Source of the DNA: Primulina eburnea
Lineage: Eukaryota > Streptophyta > Magnoliopsida > Lamiales > Gesneriaceae
Assembly: GCF_022965805.1 (NCBI RefSeq)
Contig: NC_133104.1
Location: forward strand, 23,680,069 to 23,744,068
DNA length: 64,000 bases
Direction of reading: 5' to 3'
This document shows positions 12,159 through 22,349 of this stretch, in pieces. Position 1 is the first letter of the stretch. Every line of letters starts with the position of its first letter. The notes below the pieces were generated by a model. The model saw only the letters and a program-made list of their open reading frames with translations, did no database searches and was not told the DNA's origin. A program made the position numbers and the translations under genes.

Positions 12159-12587
12159 TTAAGAATAAAATCGATTCCATCTTACAAAAGAAATCTCAGA
12201 ACCAACTGAATCTTGCCATTCTCTAATCCAATCATTCAACACATAAATTCGGATTCTAGAAAATGATTCAGTTATAGAAATCTTCTCAATCACATGACAT
12301 TCCTTCCATAGTATTGCATGTAACAGAACATTGTCATCAACCAGGTCTGTAACATTCCTAACTTCAAAACGATTAATATATCTTCTTGTTGTTGCTGCTT
12401 GAGCACGAGGAGCAGCACCACTACTACTTATCCTCTGCAAATCATGAATTTTGAACCATGTTGACATCACTTTCTTCAAAACATATTCTTCAATCTTTTT
12501 CTTCAACTCTTCTAAATAAAGCCTTGATTGTTCAGTAACATGAACATGCATACTACTGCATGCATCAGAATTACTTGAATCCGACAT
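12159..12587 (-). CDS. Antisense ORF 1 of copia-1, 142 aa, unknown function
   Basis: An uninterrupted minus-strand ORF between pol and the long sense ORF, starting with a true ATG at 12587. The N-terminus is Ser/Asp/Asn-rich. A helical Lys/Glu segment (LYLEELKKKIEEYVLKKV) follows, then a C-terminal region ending in a W-x3-W pattern (NDWIREW). No signal peptide, membrane segment or catalytic motif seen. TATAAATA lies 40 bp upstream on the same strand. The C-terminal half resembles antisense ORF 2 weakly: both have an acidic DD, a K-E pair about 12 residues later and a W-x3-W near the end. I do not recognise the family. It is intact while flanking sense ORFs are broken, but its short length makes chance survival possible. 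Confidence 0.55.
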   Translation of the reverse strand: MSDSSNSDACSSMHVHVTEQSRLYLEELKKKIEEYVLKKVMSTWFKIHDLQRISSSGAAPRAQAATTRRYINRFEVRNVTDLVDDNVLLHAILWKECHVIEKISITESFSRIRIYVLNDWIREWQDSVGSEISFVRWNRFYS

Positions 12588-12626
12588 ATTGAACTGTTAT
12601 TGTCTCACATTTTATCTCTCTCGTCT

Positions 12627-12634
12627 TATTTATA
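12627..12634 (-). promoter_or_regulatory. TATA box for antisense ORF 1
   Basis: Minus strand TATAAATA, 40 bp upstream of the ATG at 12587. A transcript starting about 30 bp downstream would have a very short leader. Confidence 0.5.
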
Positions 12635-12917
12635 AACAGATGACATTAAATGTTGAAGAAACCAAAGAGTCTCAAGTCAACCGAAGCGTTTTTACTATTT
12701 TACCCAGAATTTTTATTTATCAGTTGTTAATTATAAACTGATATCAGTTTGTCATCTATTACTTAATGCTTAACTGACTTCAGTTCATAAGTCAACTTAT
12801 ATCAGTTAGTCTTTCATCAGTTCATCTGTTTAAATTCGCAATTCATATATAACAACTGATGAAATTTATCATTTGCAGAAAGAGAAGAACAAAGTTAAGC
12901 ACATATAAATACTTCAT

Positions 12918-13316
12918 TCAACCATAAACGTTTGCACGAATTACATCATCATATTTTTCCTCTAAAACACTTATCCACATTTTCAACCAAGCGGATAAAA
13001 TTCCGGTAGATTTCTTGACAAATCTCTGAGAATCAGCTATGCGCTTAAGGATTTTCAGCTCCTTTCGAAGCATTAGCTGATAGATATGATCATCCTTAAA
13101 GACATCCACCCACACAGCTATGTTCAAGTGCTCCTGCACTTTTCTCAACTCTGCCACCAGTTTGGGAGTGGTAGCCTCTCCAGTATTATACAGGAACTCA
13201 AGCTTCTGTAACTTTTCCCAGTAGTGAAGACTCTTATAGAAGACTTCATCTTCTATATCAGCTTTCCTGGTCTCCAGAGCAAACGGCGAAGCACTCGAGC
13301 TACTCGTATCTGCCAT
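12918..13316 (-). CDS. Antisense ORF 2 of copia-1, 132 aa, unknown function
   Basis: Uninterrupted minus-strand ORF. I chose the ATG at 13316 (MADTSSSSAS) over an upstream in-frame ATG at 13343, because TATAAATA at 13378-13371 would place the transcript start near 13343. The Ser-rich N-terminus matches the style of antisense ORF 1. The remainder is predicted helical (WEKLQKLEFLYNTGE, LVAELRKVQEHL) and ends with AWLKMWISVLEEKYDDV, again a W-x3-W pattern. No known motif recognised. Pairing with antisense ORF 1 and the equal TATA distances suggest a duplicated gene pair carried by the element. The Ser-rich start and low complexity limit certainty. Confidence 0.55.
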   Translation of the reverse strand: MADTSSSSASPFALETRKADIEDEVFYKSLHYWEKLQKLEFLYNTGEATTPKLVAELRKVQEHLNIAVWVDVFKDDHIYQLMLRKELKILKRIADSQRFVKKSTGILSAWLKMWISVLEEKYDDVIRANVYG

Positions 13317-13370
13317 TCTTTTTGTCTTGAATATTTTCACCAATATGACTGAAACTAACCGTGTTACTTC

Positions 13371-13378
13371 TATTTATA
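13371..13378 (-). promoter_or_regulatory. TATA box for antisense ORF 2
   Basis: Minus strand TATAAATA, 55 bp upstream of the ATG at 13316. Identical to the box before antisense ORF 1. Confidence 0.5.
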
Positions 13379-13900
13379 GCTGAATATCCTGGAAGCTGAA
13401 GAGCCGTCAACGTTTCAGCAAACGATAACCTTTTTTACATTTAAATTTATTTTATATCGTCACTTTAATTATTCTATGCACCGATTAAGGGGGAATATCT
13501 GATTTTAAGAGGTTAACTGAGAGACAATTGTTTGTGAATTCTCGACTGAAATGAATCAGTTTCCCAACTGATTGTTCAGCTGGATATTTTACAAATCTTC
13601 TCATATAAGTTAACAATTTAAAAACTTATTATATTCCAAATCAACTGATGTGACTGCAATTTCGTAACGTGGCCTATTTTAAACTGTTCATCTTTTGCAC
13701 ACACGCTTACAGCACACGTACACACATTTTTATTCAAATTTTTAATGGACTGACACGTGTCCCAAATTTGAACAGTCACGTACAAATGTCCTATGCCCGC
13801 TTCAATTCAGTTTTCTTTCTTACACATACAATCAGTTCCTAAGAGCATACTAATTCCAGAGCTTATCTTTTGCAAATTTCAGATCATTTTATCTTTCGAA
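13379..13900. other. Intergenic spacer between divergent copia-1 extra ORFs
   Basis: About 520 bp of AT-rich sequence between the antisense pair and the sense ORF starting at 13901. It contains several TCAGTT/AACTGA hexamers and ACACGTGTCC near 13753. It is a plausible bidirectional promoter by position only; no clear sense-strand TATA was found. Confidence 0.4.
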
Positions 13901-16635
13901 ATGGCGAATCAAATCCCAGCTCACATGTTGAACGCTATGGCCATTGACTTTGACTCAGTTTTATCAGTTCAAGAAGCTGATGTTAAGAACGTCTTTCTGA
14001 AGATTGAATCTGCTGGTCTCAGGATGTTTTTGGGACAATCCTCGCAGGAAATTTACCCAAAAGAACTCCAGGATCTCTACTCAAATGGATATATCAATCC
14101 TGATGGAAGCATTATTTCCTCTGTCAATGGTCAGTTGGTGACCATTTCCGGAGATTCTTTTGGAGAAATCTTTTCATTACCTTCTGATGGATTAGTACAA
14201 CTTGCTGATGTTAAAGCATCAGATATTGAAGAAATGCAAACTGCACTCTCTGCTGATGGACGGAAAATCAAAGTTTCCGATCCTAAGATGGAACTGAAGC
14301 ATGAGGTTCAGTTTCTGGCTAATATTGTAGCCAAAGGGCTACTAGCTAAGGCAGGATCGTATGCTGCCCTGACTTTGGAAAAGTTTCAAGCTATTACGGT
14401 TATGATGGCTGGAAGAAAATTCAATTGGAAACAACTCATTTTCAGTATCTTGAAAAATATGTTTTCCTCCACCAAGCAATCCAAAGGATTTGCAGTGACG
14501 CTAAGCTATTTGATGAAAGTCAAAGGATTGGTGGCCGATGATTCCGAGCGATTATCTAAATTCAAAATTTTCAATGGGAAAAATGTTCTGCCACCCTAGA
14601 CAATATTCGATATCTCTCCTGATCAGTTCGTAAAGATCAAGAAGGAGATTGGGACGCAACAGGCTGCTTCCAAATCAGTTAAACAGCCAAGACATTGGCT
14701 CAACCGAATACAGTTAAAAGAAAATTGATTATTAGTTAATCTGATTCCGAGAAGACGCCCTCTCCAAAAGTTGCAAAGAAACCAAGAACACGAAGGACAA
14801 AATTACCAACCACAGCAGAATCTATTCCTACTGAAAGGCTGAAATGTTCAAATGCCCAACAGCCTATCAAAGCAGTTCCCCTGAAGTTCATCCCACCAGA
14901 AATCTCATCTGATGCATCAAAGGAAACAGTTAGGATCAAAGCTCCTCTAATTCATATCAATCGACCTACTGTTCTAGCACTTGCCAGACCCAAAGGTACA
15001 AAGATTACAGAACTTGTGGATACTACTCGTACTGGATTGGAATTCCACACATCCTCAGTACTGAAAAAGGCAAAGGCAAATTGATTGAAGAGCCCAGGTC
15101 ATCCAATTCCATTCAAACTCATATTCACCTTGTTTGGGAACAGTTCAATAATTTTGCAGCATCAAAACTTCAATCCTATGATGCCTGGACCGCTTACAGA
15201 ACTCAAATTTTTGCTAAGCAGCTGAAAAATAAATCCCAGCTGAACAAGTTTATCAAACTGGAAGCCATTGTCCTCAAGATAGTCAAATCTGCCACAATTG
15301 TTCAGGCTTTGGAGAGGAAAACCTATTTTTTTGACCAAATTCGAGCTAAGAAGCTATCTCAACTGCTTGAGAAATTGAAGGCAAACTACATTCCCACCAA
15401 TTCAACTGCTTATAATGATCGAGATGTGAACACTCAGCTAGATATAGATGCAAACTCAGATAAAAATGTGGGAAATGGATCAGGATTTAGTTCTTCCTGA
15501 GGAAGCCTCTGAAGAAGAAGAAGAAGAAGAAGAAGAACCCTCCTCTCAGCAGAAAGAGCCACCCTCAGAACAAACTATTGTTACAACTGAAGAAACAGTT
15601 CAGGATGTGCCACAATCATCTGCTGTGGAACATCAGTTGTACTCTGAAGCTGAGTTGAATTTTGCCAACATTGATGAAATTATTCAAGCAGTGGTGACAG
15701 AATCTATTATTAGTGAATCCATTTCTGAAGAAGTTGATCACTCAACTGATAAAATCACTCAAGAGGTTCCTATCTCAACAGAAGCACCAGTTCAGCCAGC
15801 TGATTTTGAACTAAAGGAGCAAACAGTGGTGCCTACTCAATCACCAAATCAACAGATTTCTGAAAATATGGAGGCATTGTTGATTCCTTCTGAAAAACTT
15901 CCAACTGATGTACCAGCACGAATATCAGTTCATGACCCTCTCACTGAAGATCTTATTCAGCAGGAAAGGCTTATTCAGCAGAAAAGCCCAATTGCTGATC
16001 AACATCAATCTTCATCTCCTCCAGTCCAAGTAGCAGTCACTGAAACAGATGTTCTAACACAAACTGTTCCTGAAACGATACTATCTGATAGGACCATGGT
16101 AGTATTTGATCAAGTTTCACATGAACCAGGAACATTTGATCAGTCATCTCCTCTTCAATCCACAGAAATGGATCTTGTCCTTGAAGAAATCCAGAATATG
16201 CAGCACAATATGCAGCAGATGATTACTGAAATCAAGAGAATTCAATCCACACAACTTTCTCATAATGTCAAATTGGATTCTTCAATGGAATTTGATTCAG
16301 CAAAACTGAAAGTCATTCAAGCAAACATGGAATCTCTTACCCGAACTGTGGATGAGATGAAAAATAACAGAGGACTAGCTCAAAGTCTCTTTACAACTCA
16401 GGATATAATCAGCAAACGAGTTGAGCGATTGGAAACTTTTATTTCTAATAAAATAGAACTGCTGCAGACTTATTTACAAACTGCTGTCTCAAGTATCTCC
16501 TCAGATGTCAAAATTCTTTCCACTGACGTTCGAAAACTATCTATGAAGATGGATGTGTTTGACAAAAGGGGGAAGAGATCAAAGAGATTCCAGAACAACA
16601 AAAGAAATCTTCTCGTTAAAGAAAAATCTCTATAG
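13901..16635 (+). pseudogene. Long extra sense ORF of copia-1 (about 900 codons originally), broken
   Basis: Starts MANQIPAHMLNAMAIDFDSV at 13901 and is open to 14599. After a TAG the same protein continues in pieces through about 15060, 15081-15500 and 15448-16635, with at least two stops and several frame changes. Part 1 is a mixed globular region. The middle part has a basic, nuclear-signal-like cluster (KKPRTRRTK near 14775). The last part has a run of nine Glu followed by an acidic Gln/Glu/Pro-rich stretch and a predicted coiled coil (IQNMQHNMQQMITEIKRIQ). No signal peptide or membrane helix is visible, so it does not look like an envelope protein although it occupies the position of the Sirevirus env-like ORF. 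Function unknown; I do not recognise the family. Confidence 0.7.
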
Positions 16636-16770
16636 ATTCGTGTAGTCCATTATTTAGTTGATCATTTTCTTATCTACAATAAGTTCAGAAGTTCAGTTAC
16701 TATTTCTCTTATTTTATCTACAATGAGTTCAGACATTCAGTCACTATTTACTTAGTTTTGTCAAACACCA

Positions 16771-16783
16771 TAAAGGGGAAAAT
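16771..16783 (+). other. polypurine tract of copia-1
   Basis: AAAGGGGAAAA-type purine run directly before the TGTTG start of the 3' LTR; primes plus-strand DNA synthesis. Confidence 0.85.
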
Positions 16784-17807
16784 TGTTGAAAACTAAATTC
16801 CGGCGTTTGACAAAATTAAACCAACTGAACTCAGCAACTGATCGAGTAAACTGAACTGAGCAACTGATCGAGTAAACTGAACTGAGCAACTGATCGAGTA
16901 AACTGGACTCAGCAACTGAATCTAGTAAACTAATCTACGCAACTGAAACGCAATTCAGTTATTCTCCTCACCAGCAAATCTGGAACGCGTCAAACGATCA
17001 GTTGATACACTCAGCCGTATGTTAAGCATCTTTCAACTAAACATGTCTCGGGAGAGAACAATTCAACCGGAAAAGAGACATAGAAAATGCCGCACTTCAA
17101 TCAATACAGCTTAGAACAACGCATTGCAGTTAAGACGCCGCATTACAATAAATGAAACAAACAATTACCAAGGAATAATGAAGTGGCAATCAAAAATACA
17201 AAGATTCAAATATATCTCAAGTTACCGTTGGAAGGGAAGCTTATAAATATGACAGAAGAACAGTTGAATAATAAGGAGATTACTCTATTCAAAGTTTGCT
17301 GTTATTCTGCCAAAATCTTAGCTCACTCGTACTTGATTTATTTGTAGCAGTTAAGGCTACAATTTGAGCTCACTAGCACTTTGTAATAATCGTTAAATTC
17401 GATAATGCTAAGATCAGTTACGCACTGAGAACATTTTGTAATACTAAGAGTTTCAGTTTTTGGCAGTGATAAGTCCAAACTGAAGTGAGTCAGTACAAAC
17501 CTTGTATTCGATCAAAGTCTTTTAGTGGAAATCATATCCTTGAGATAGAAGGGGTGACATAGGAGTAATTGAAATCTCCGAACATCCAGAAAAAATCCTT
17601 GTGTATTTTTTTTCAGTTTTGTATTCTATCTTTCAGTCAGTTACTTTCCGCAACTACTTTAGTTTAACTGATTTTCATTGACCAACAAGATTCCGAGAAT
17701 CAGTTTGTCACCAAACTGAACTCAAAATTCGAAAAGATCAGTTTTAATTGTGAGTGTTTATTCAACCCCCCCTCTAAACACTCTTGATACGTTAATCGAT
17801 CCTATCA
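16784..17807 (+). repeat. 3' LTR of copia-1
   Basis: 1024 bp, TGTTGAAAAC to GATCCTATCA. The end is fixed by the matching end of the 5' LTR and by resumption of Tat gag coding at 17808. U3 holds a 26-bp tandem repeat. Confidence 0.9.
16823..16951 (+). repeat. 26-bp tandem repeat in copia-1 U3, about 4.8 copies
   Basis: Units begin at 16823, 16849, 16875, 16901 and 16928. Units 2 and 3 are identical, unit 1 differs by one base, and units 4 and 5 drift. Each unit has three AACTG-type hits, the core bound by plant MYB proteins, so it may act as an enhancer. The truncated 5' LTR has lost it. Confidence 0.88.
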
Positions 17808-18537
17808 TGGAAGTCTTTGAAAGAATGAATACTTTGAGGAGAAAACCCTTCGAACCACCTTTGAGGATAATCCACCAACGTTGTCAGGAACACCTTGCAC
17901 TTGATTCGATCAGTGTAACAGTGTAACATGGATATATTTTCAAACATGTCCAGGTGCTCCTCGGGGTCAGCATTGCCATCGTAGTCTTTCACTTTGGCAT
18001 ATTTGAAGTTCCCGGAAAGAGGTTCCCGGACAATGACTTCCGCAAATGGGCATCCCTTGGCAATTGCCCGATAAGTACCCCGGCTTTCCAACTGCCCTTC
18101 CAAGACCTTCATCTTCTGTCTTAATTCCAACAACTCTTCTGCCACAGTTGGAGATTTGGACCCGGCACTAGACTCATGTCCTCCTCTCTCACATCCTCCT
18201 CCTCACTCTTTCCTTGATCCTACTCCTGCTCCTGCTCCCTCCCTAGAGTGGTAACATAAGTCTAGTGCCGGGTCCAAATCTCCTCCTTTCTCACATCCTC
18301 CTCCTCACTCCTTCCTTGATCCTGCTCCTGCTCCCTCCCTAGAGTGGTAACATGATGAGAGGATTCTCTCTGGGCCATAGCTTTTTGTGCTGCTTCGGAT
18401 ACAATTCTAGCCAAATCCTCCAGGGACACGGTAATAATATTGGGTAATGTGGGAGGAACACCACCTTGTCCCAAAGTATGTGCACCATCTCCAAGAGCCT
18501 GGGAATTGTCCTAGTTAGTTCTTCTTGTAGGAGCCAT
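17808..18537 (-). pseudogene. gag: gag of Tat element, N-terminal half
   Basis: Begins MAPTRRTN at 18537 followed at once by a TAG, then continues open as VSLEDLARIVSEAAQKAM and later MAEELLELRQKMKVLEGQLE and DYDGNADPEEHLDMFEN into the capsid. The frame ends at SFKDFH, where copia-1 begins. A duplication with an inverted piece at 18154-18352 disrupts the linker between the N-terminal and capsid regions. The C-terminal half is at 5894-6573. Confidence 0.82.
18154..18352. repeat. Local duplication with a 21-bp inverted repeat inside Tat gag
   Basis: 18180-18256 is repeated with few changes at about 18281-18352. Positions 18154-18174 and 18259-18279 are perfect reverse complements. This combination looks like template switching. 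Confidence 0.85.
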
Positions 18538-18557
18538 ATCAACGTCTTAATCTCAAT

Positions 18558-18575
18558 TTCCCATAGACGGTGCCA
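18558..18575 (-). other. probable primer binding site of Tat element
   Basis: Minus strand TGGCACCGTCTATGGGAA, just after the LTR end and about 20 bases before the gag ATG. It resembles the GGCGCCGTC-type site common after LTRs of Tat-lineage elements. The tRNA was not identified. Confidence 0.55.
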
Positions 18576-18576
18576 A

Positions 18577-19201
18577 TGATGTGATCCTAGTGAAATAGAT
18601 GAGCCGGGAAAGGGGCTCCACCGGATCAAATCAATAATTTAGTGTTTAGGAATTTGAGTGAAGGTAATGGCTTCGATAACACCTGCAAATAAGAAAGGAA
18701 CTCGTGAATGGGCGTCGGATGAGTGTCCGGCGTAACCACTCTGATGCTTAAGTCAGCAGGTTGCAATATTAACACAAGCAATATATGTGAGAATATATGT
18801 AAGTGCTTGAGAATTCAAAGATTTCAGAATCTGTAAATGACATTAATACCTGCTATTAATAGTATAAAATGGGGTATGTACCTCGTTTCCAGTGCCACCA
18901 CTAAGTATAGCAAGTCGGCTGCCCATACTATAGCTTCTGATGACTTTTAGAACACTCCAAACCCATGTTGCTCTGACAGGTTAGACAACCTGTATCAATC
19001 ATACTCGAGTGTGGTGCAATTCTTGAGGTGGCCCGGGTGGTAAGGTACCCGGGTGCTTGTATGAGGGCCCGGGCTGTTGATTATCCGGGAGAAGAAGAAG
19101 TGCCTGGGTAGCGAGGAGAGTACTCGGCATATTGGCTCTGTTCTGTGCTACTCAATTAATATTCTGAGTCATCAATGACCAGGTTCTTTATGGGGGTATC
19201 A
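18577..19201 (-). repeat. 5' LTR of Tat element (ends approximate)
   Basis: Minus strand from TGATACCCCC to GATCACATCA, about 625 bp. The inner end is set by the primer site. The outer end is set only by a TG start, because the partner LTR is outside the window. Contains several CCCGGG palindromes at 19029-19076. Confidence 0.6.
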
Positions 19202-19921
19202 TTGAGCAATCTAGATTGTAAATTTTCATGTTGTGAATTATAAATAATGTTATACCTTCCTAAGTTTTAGAATCGGAAAGACATAAAAAAAATCACCTTC
19301 GAACTTTCATAAATAAACCATTATGTTATTTATTTTCAGCACTTAAATTATGCATGTACTCTTTGTTAATTTGTGCAAGCTGTTATAAAACTCTAATCAA
19401 ACTTATCTCGTATTTAGTTCCGCAAACATTTTATAAATCACTTAAATCAATCTATGTTAAATAGATTCTAGGGTTAACAACCTGAAATCACATCTGGTTA
19501 GTTACTTAGCAAAAATTTTTAAAATCAATCTATTGATCATCCCCTTCTAGATCAGATTTCTCGTTATTCGATCCAAACAATAATGATCGTTGATATATTG
19601 TTCTAAGTTATATGTTTACCAGTGGTGTTCCAAATTCTGGAATTTCCCTTACCGTTGAATGTCATAACTTCTTCCTTTGTTTATGATTTTATGGAGCTCC
19701 TAACTGTGTGAAAATTGTAGTTGTGGAAACTAAGTATTGTTTAGTCAATTGTTTCGAGTTTGTAGATTCTTACATGGAAAAATATATAAAATTACACTTT
19801 GACGTATTCTGCCATTTGAAATATGAAGAGCATTCTACTAATTTACTATTACCGAATGGTTTTGGCTTTTGTACATAGTATCTCCAACTCTGCCTTACCA
19901 GTAGAGCTAGGGAGGAATCCA
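19202..19921. other. AT-rich non-coding sequence
   Basis: No ORF, RNA gene or element signature recognised. Probably host sequence between the Tat element and the solo LTR. Confidence 0.45.
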
Positions 19922-22290
19922 TGTTAGAGTAGGTGCCCGGCAAGCCAACATGTGGCTCGGAATTTATTGACTCTAATGTAAAACAGTCTTTATTTTAATA
20001 ATATTTTATTATTTTATTTGATTATGGCATTATACTTTATCTGTATACTCATGCAAGCTGCATAGATAAAGTCCTTGAATATACAATAGGTACCATGAGG
20101 TCTGCGTCGCAATGTAAGATCATGAAACTCATTAAGAAGTGTATCGTATATTCTAAACAGGTTCCTAGTCAAATTAGCCGCCTAAAACAAGGATAAAGGT
20201 CACTCTAGTTTGAGACTAGCATATGTGATGTAAACGTCATGTTTCATTGGCAAGGGCATAGAGATGTCCATTCACAAAGATGGATGATCATATGATGATG
20301 CACTGAACAACCCACCCTCGGACTATCCAAGTGGTTCCCACTTATCAAGAAGAATAATCTGCAGTTATGGCTGTATACCATTAGTCCTTTGACCCGAGAT
20401 AAAGGGGCTATACGTACATGCATGTATTTTGATCCGTTTACCGACTCCATCGAGGGTCATCAGGTTGGGAGGTTGGGTGCAGTTTCGAAATACGTAGGAG
20501 CAAATACATTGTAGTCGGGGATTCACCGTTCGCCTACGGGTGAAGATATCCTATGTGATCTAATGAGTTAATAGTGCAAGGAGACTCTGGCCAGAGCAAG
20601 AAATATGCTTTAGGGAAAGGTGTTTTCCTAGTTGCACATGTCATGCCACTATTAGTACTCAAAGATAAATCGCATCGTTATCGAATTCATATACAACTCT
20701 CGATATACCAATGGTTGTAGATTCGATCGGGATATGTGTTGAAGGGACCGTACTGTACGCTAATCATGACTAAAGGTTCTTGCAGGCACTATCAGTGATA
20801 CATAGGGGATCATGGGAGGATGCTGCTAGTCGCTCTTACCATGATCCGATGGGTGAAATCAGAAATGAGTTATGACATTCTTGATCAAGGTGTTGATGAA
20901 AATAATGGGGCTAACTAGGGTAAGCCCAAATAAGAATAAATGTTATTCTGAATCACATGAAGATGTGAACTCATGGATAGCTGTATCCTTTTACCATTGA
21001 GGAAAGTCACAAAAGTATCAGATTCTGTGTTCCTGTTGAGATAGTCAAATTTCAAGGAGTTGGAATTTGGCGACTATAGTTTGATAGAGATCAAACAAGA
21101 AGCTTATAAAAGAGTTTATGAGCTGATTCCATAGGATGGAAGAAATGGAAGTTAGCATGATTGCTAAATAAAGAAGGAGAGTGGAACTACCTGTTTTGTG
21201 AAGGAGTTCACTAAAACTGACAGCTGTCAAATATGAGAACTGCAATATATATGGTAAGTTCAAAATTTGGTAAATGAAATTTTTGTTTTCGAAAGTTTCG
21301 ATTTTTATTTTATGAAGAAGATTTGTATGCTTGGTACATCAGTGCTCTCGGATCGTCGTTTGGGGTTATAATGAGTTCAGAATCATTTTTTTTTTGTGAA
21401 TTTGGAATTTACTAATTAAATGATTGTGCTAGTAGTGGTGGCTACTAATGTGCACAAATTCCCATGAATATTATAGAAGAGTCTAGAATTAAATTAACCA
21501 AGGAGTTAGTTAATAAATTAAATAATGGCTATTTAATTTAATATACATATACATGTATATATTTTATATAGTGATATAAAAAATGTGTATATGATATTAT
21601 TATATAATGTATTATTAATAGTTAATAAATACAATATATCTTAATTATGTGGGAATTTAAATACCATTAGGGCTCATTAATTGGTGATAAAAAATGTTGC
21701 ACACAAATCAAAAGGAAATTCTCTCCAATTCTCAAGTGAAGTCACGGCCACTTCATTAATTTGGGGAATAAATTTTTGCCAAAAAAGCAAATTGGATTTG
21801 CTTAATTAATGATTAAGAATCATTAAGTATTGGTTAATTATTGATTAAGAATCAATAAGCATAAAATTTACAAAAACCTTCCCACTTTGGAAGAAAAACT
21901 CTCGGCCATCTTGACTTGGTGAAGAAATATTTTCAGCCTTCCTTGTTCTTCCACCGCCACGTTGCCGTTGTTGCACCATCTCCGGATTTTGGAATTTCGG
22001 AGACTACGGTCTCAACACACAAATCGTTTGGATTTTCTGGTGCAAACCAAACGATGAAATCAGTCTTCGATCGTGGACCTAATTAGGCGATTAAAGGAGA
22101 AGATCTGTTCGTAGGAAATTATAAAAAAGGCTATATCCACTTAAACACCGGAATAGTTTGGAGTCCAGCATTGAGAACACAAAATTATAATTCTAAACAC
22201 CTTATGAATGGTTTTAAACACACGACGCTCAAGCAAAAAAAAATTTAAACTAACGCTGCGTCTTTGGTAAGAGAATACGATCTCCCAACA
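19922..22290 (+). repeat. Solo LTR related to copia-2/copia-3 LTRs
   Basis: Starts TGTTAGAGTAG and ends CTCCCAACA. It is collinear with the copia-2 LTR over the conserved blocks (the CCGCCTAAAACA and GATTCACCG regions, the TTCTTGCAGGCACTATCAGT block) but clearly divergent. No primer site or internal sequence follows, so it is a solo LTR left by recombination. Flanks ATCCA (19917-19921) and AGCCA (22291-22295) differ at one base and could be a mutated target duplication. Confidence 0.75.
21806..21857. repeat. Two hairpins with identical loop and compensating stems
   Basis: 21806-21826 has a 9-bp stem TTAATGATT around AAG. 21839-21857 has an 8-bp stem TATTGATT around the same AAG. Both stems are perfect although their sequences differ. 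Confidence 0.8.
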
Positions 22291-22344
22291 AGCCAATGAT
22301 AGCTCTGACCCCTTTCTTTTAGGTTGATCACCTGACTTGGAGTT
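22291..22344. other. Short spacer between solo LTR and copia-2
   Basis: 54 bp with no feature seen; its end CAAAC (22345-22349) is the copia-2 target site. Confidence 0.6.
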
Positions 22345-22349
22345 CAAAC
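22345..22349. repeat. Target site duplication of copia-2 (left)
   Basis: CAAAC, repeated at 31834-31838 immediately after the 3' LTR. Confidence 0.92.

Larger units (their letters stand above)
6574..17807 (+). mobile_element. Ty1/copia element copia-1 (Sirevirus-like) with extra ORFs
   Basis: Order: truncated 5' LTR (6574-6874), iMet primer site, gag, protease-integrase-RT-RNase H in the copia order, then about 4.7 kb that a simple copia element lacks, a polypurine tract and a full 3' LTR (16784-17807). Integrase before RT assigns it to Ty1/copia. Extra coding sequence between pol and the 3' LTR is a feature of Sireviruses, so I place it there with moderate confidence. No target duplication can be read because the left LTR has lost its first ~720 bp together with flanking gag sequence. 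TCAGTT/AACTGA is strikingly frequent throughout the element. Confidence 0.88.
3271..19201 (-). mobile_element. Decayed Tat-type Ty3/gypsy element, split by copia-1
   Basis: Minus-strand order from the right: LTR (19201-18577), primer site, gag N-terminal half (18537-17808), the copia-1 insertion, gag C-terminal half (6573-5894), protease, reverse transcriptase, RNase H, then a second RNase H-like domain. The integrase and 3' LTR lie beyond A1 and the left edge. Two RNase H domains in series, with the distal one of archaeal type, are characteristic of the Tat/Ogre lineage. Every domain carries stops or frameshifts. This is among the oldest insertions in the window, since both A1 and copia-1 sit inside it. 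Confidence 0.85.

Noticed and set aside
12159..12587. Host gene captured by copia-1
   Set aside because: Not excluded, but I recognise no host family, and there is a second similar ORF beside it, so I left it as an element ORF of unknown function.
13901..16635. Envelope protein of an endogenous retrovirus-like element
   Set aside because: No signal peptide, membrane segment or glycoprotein-like features; acidic coiled-coil C-terminus and basic cluster instead.
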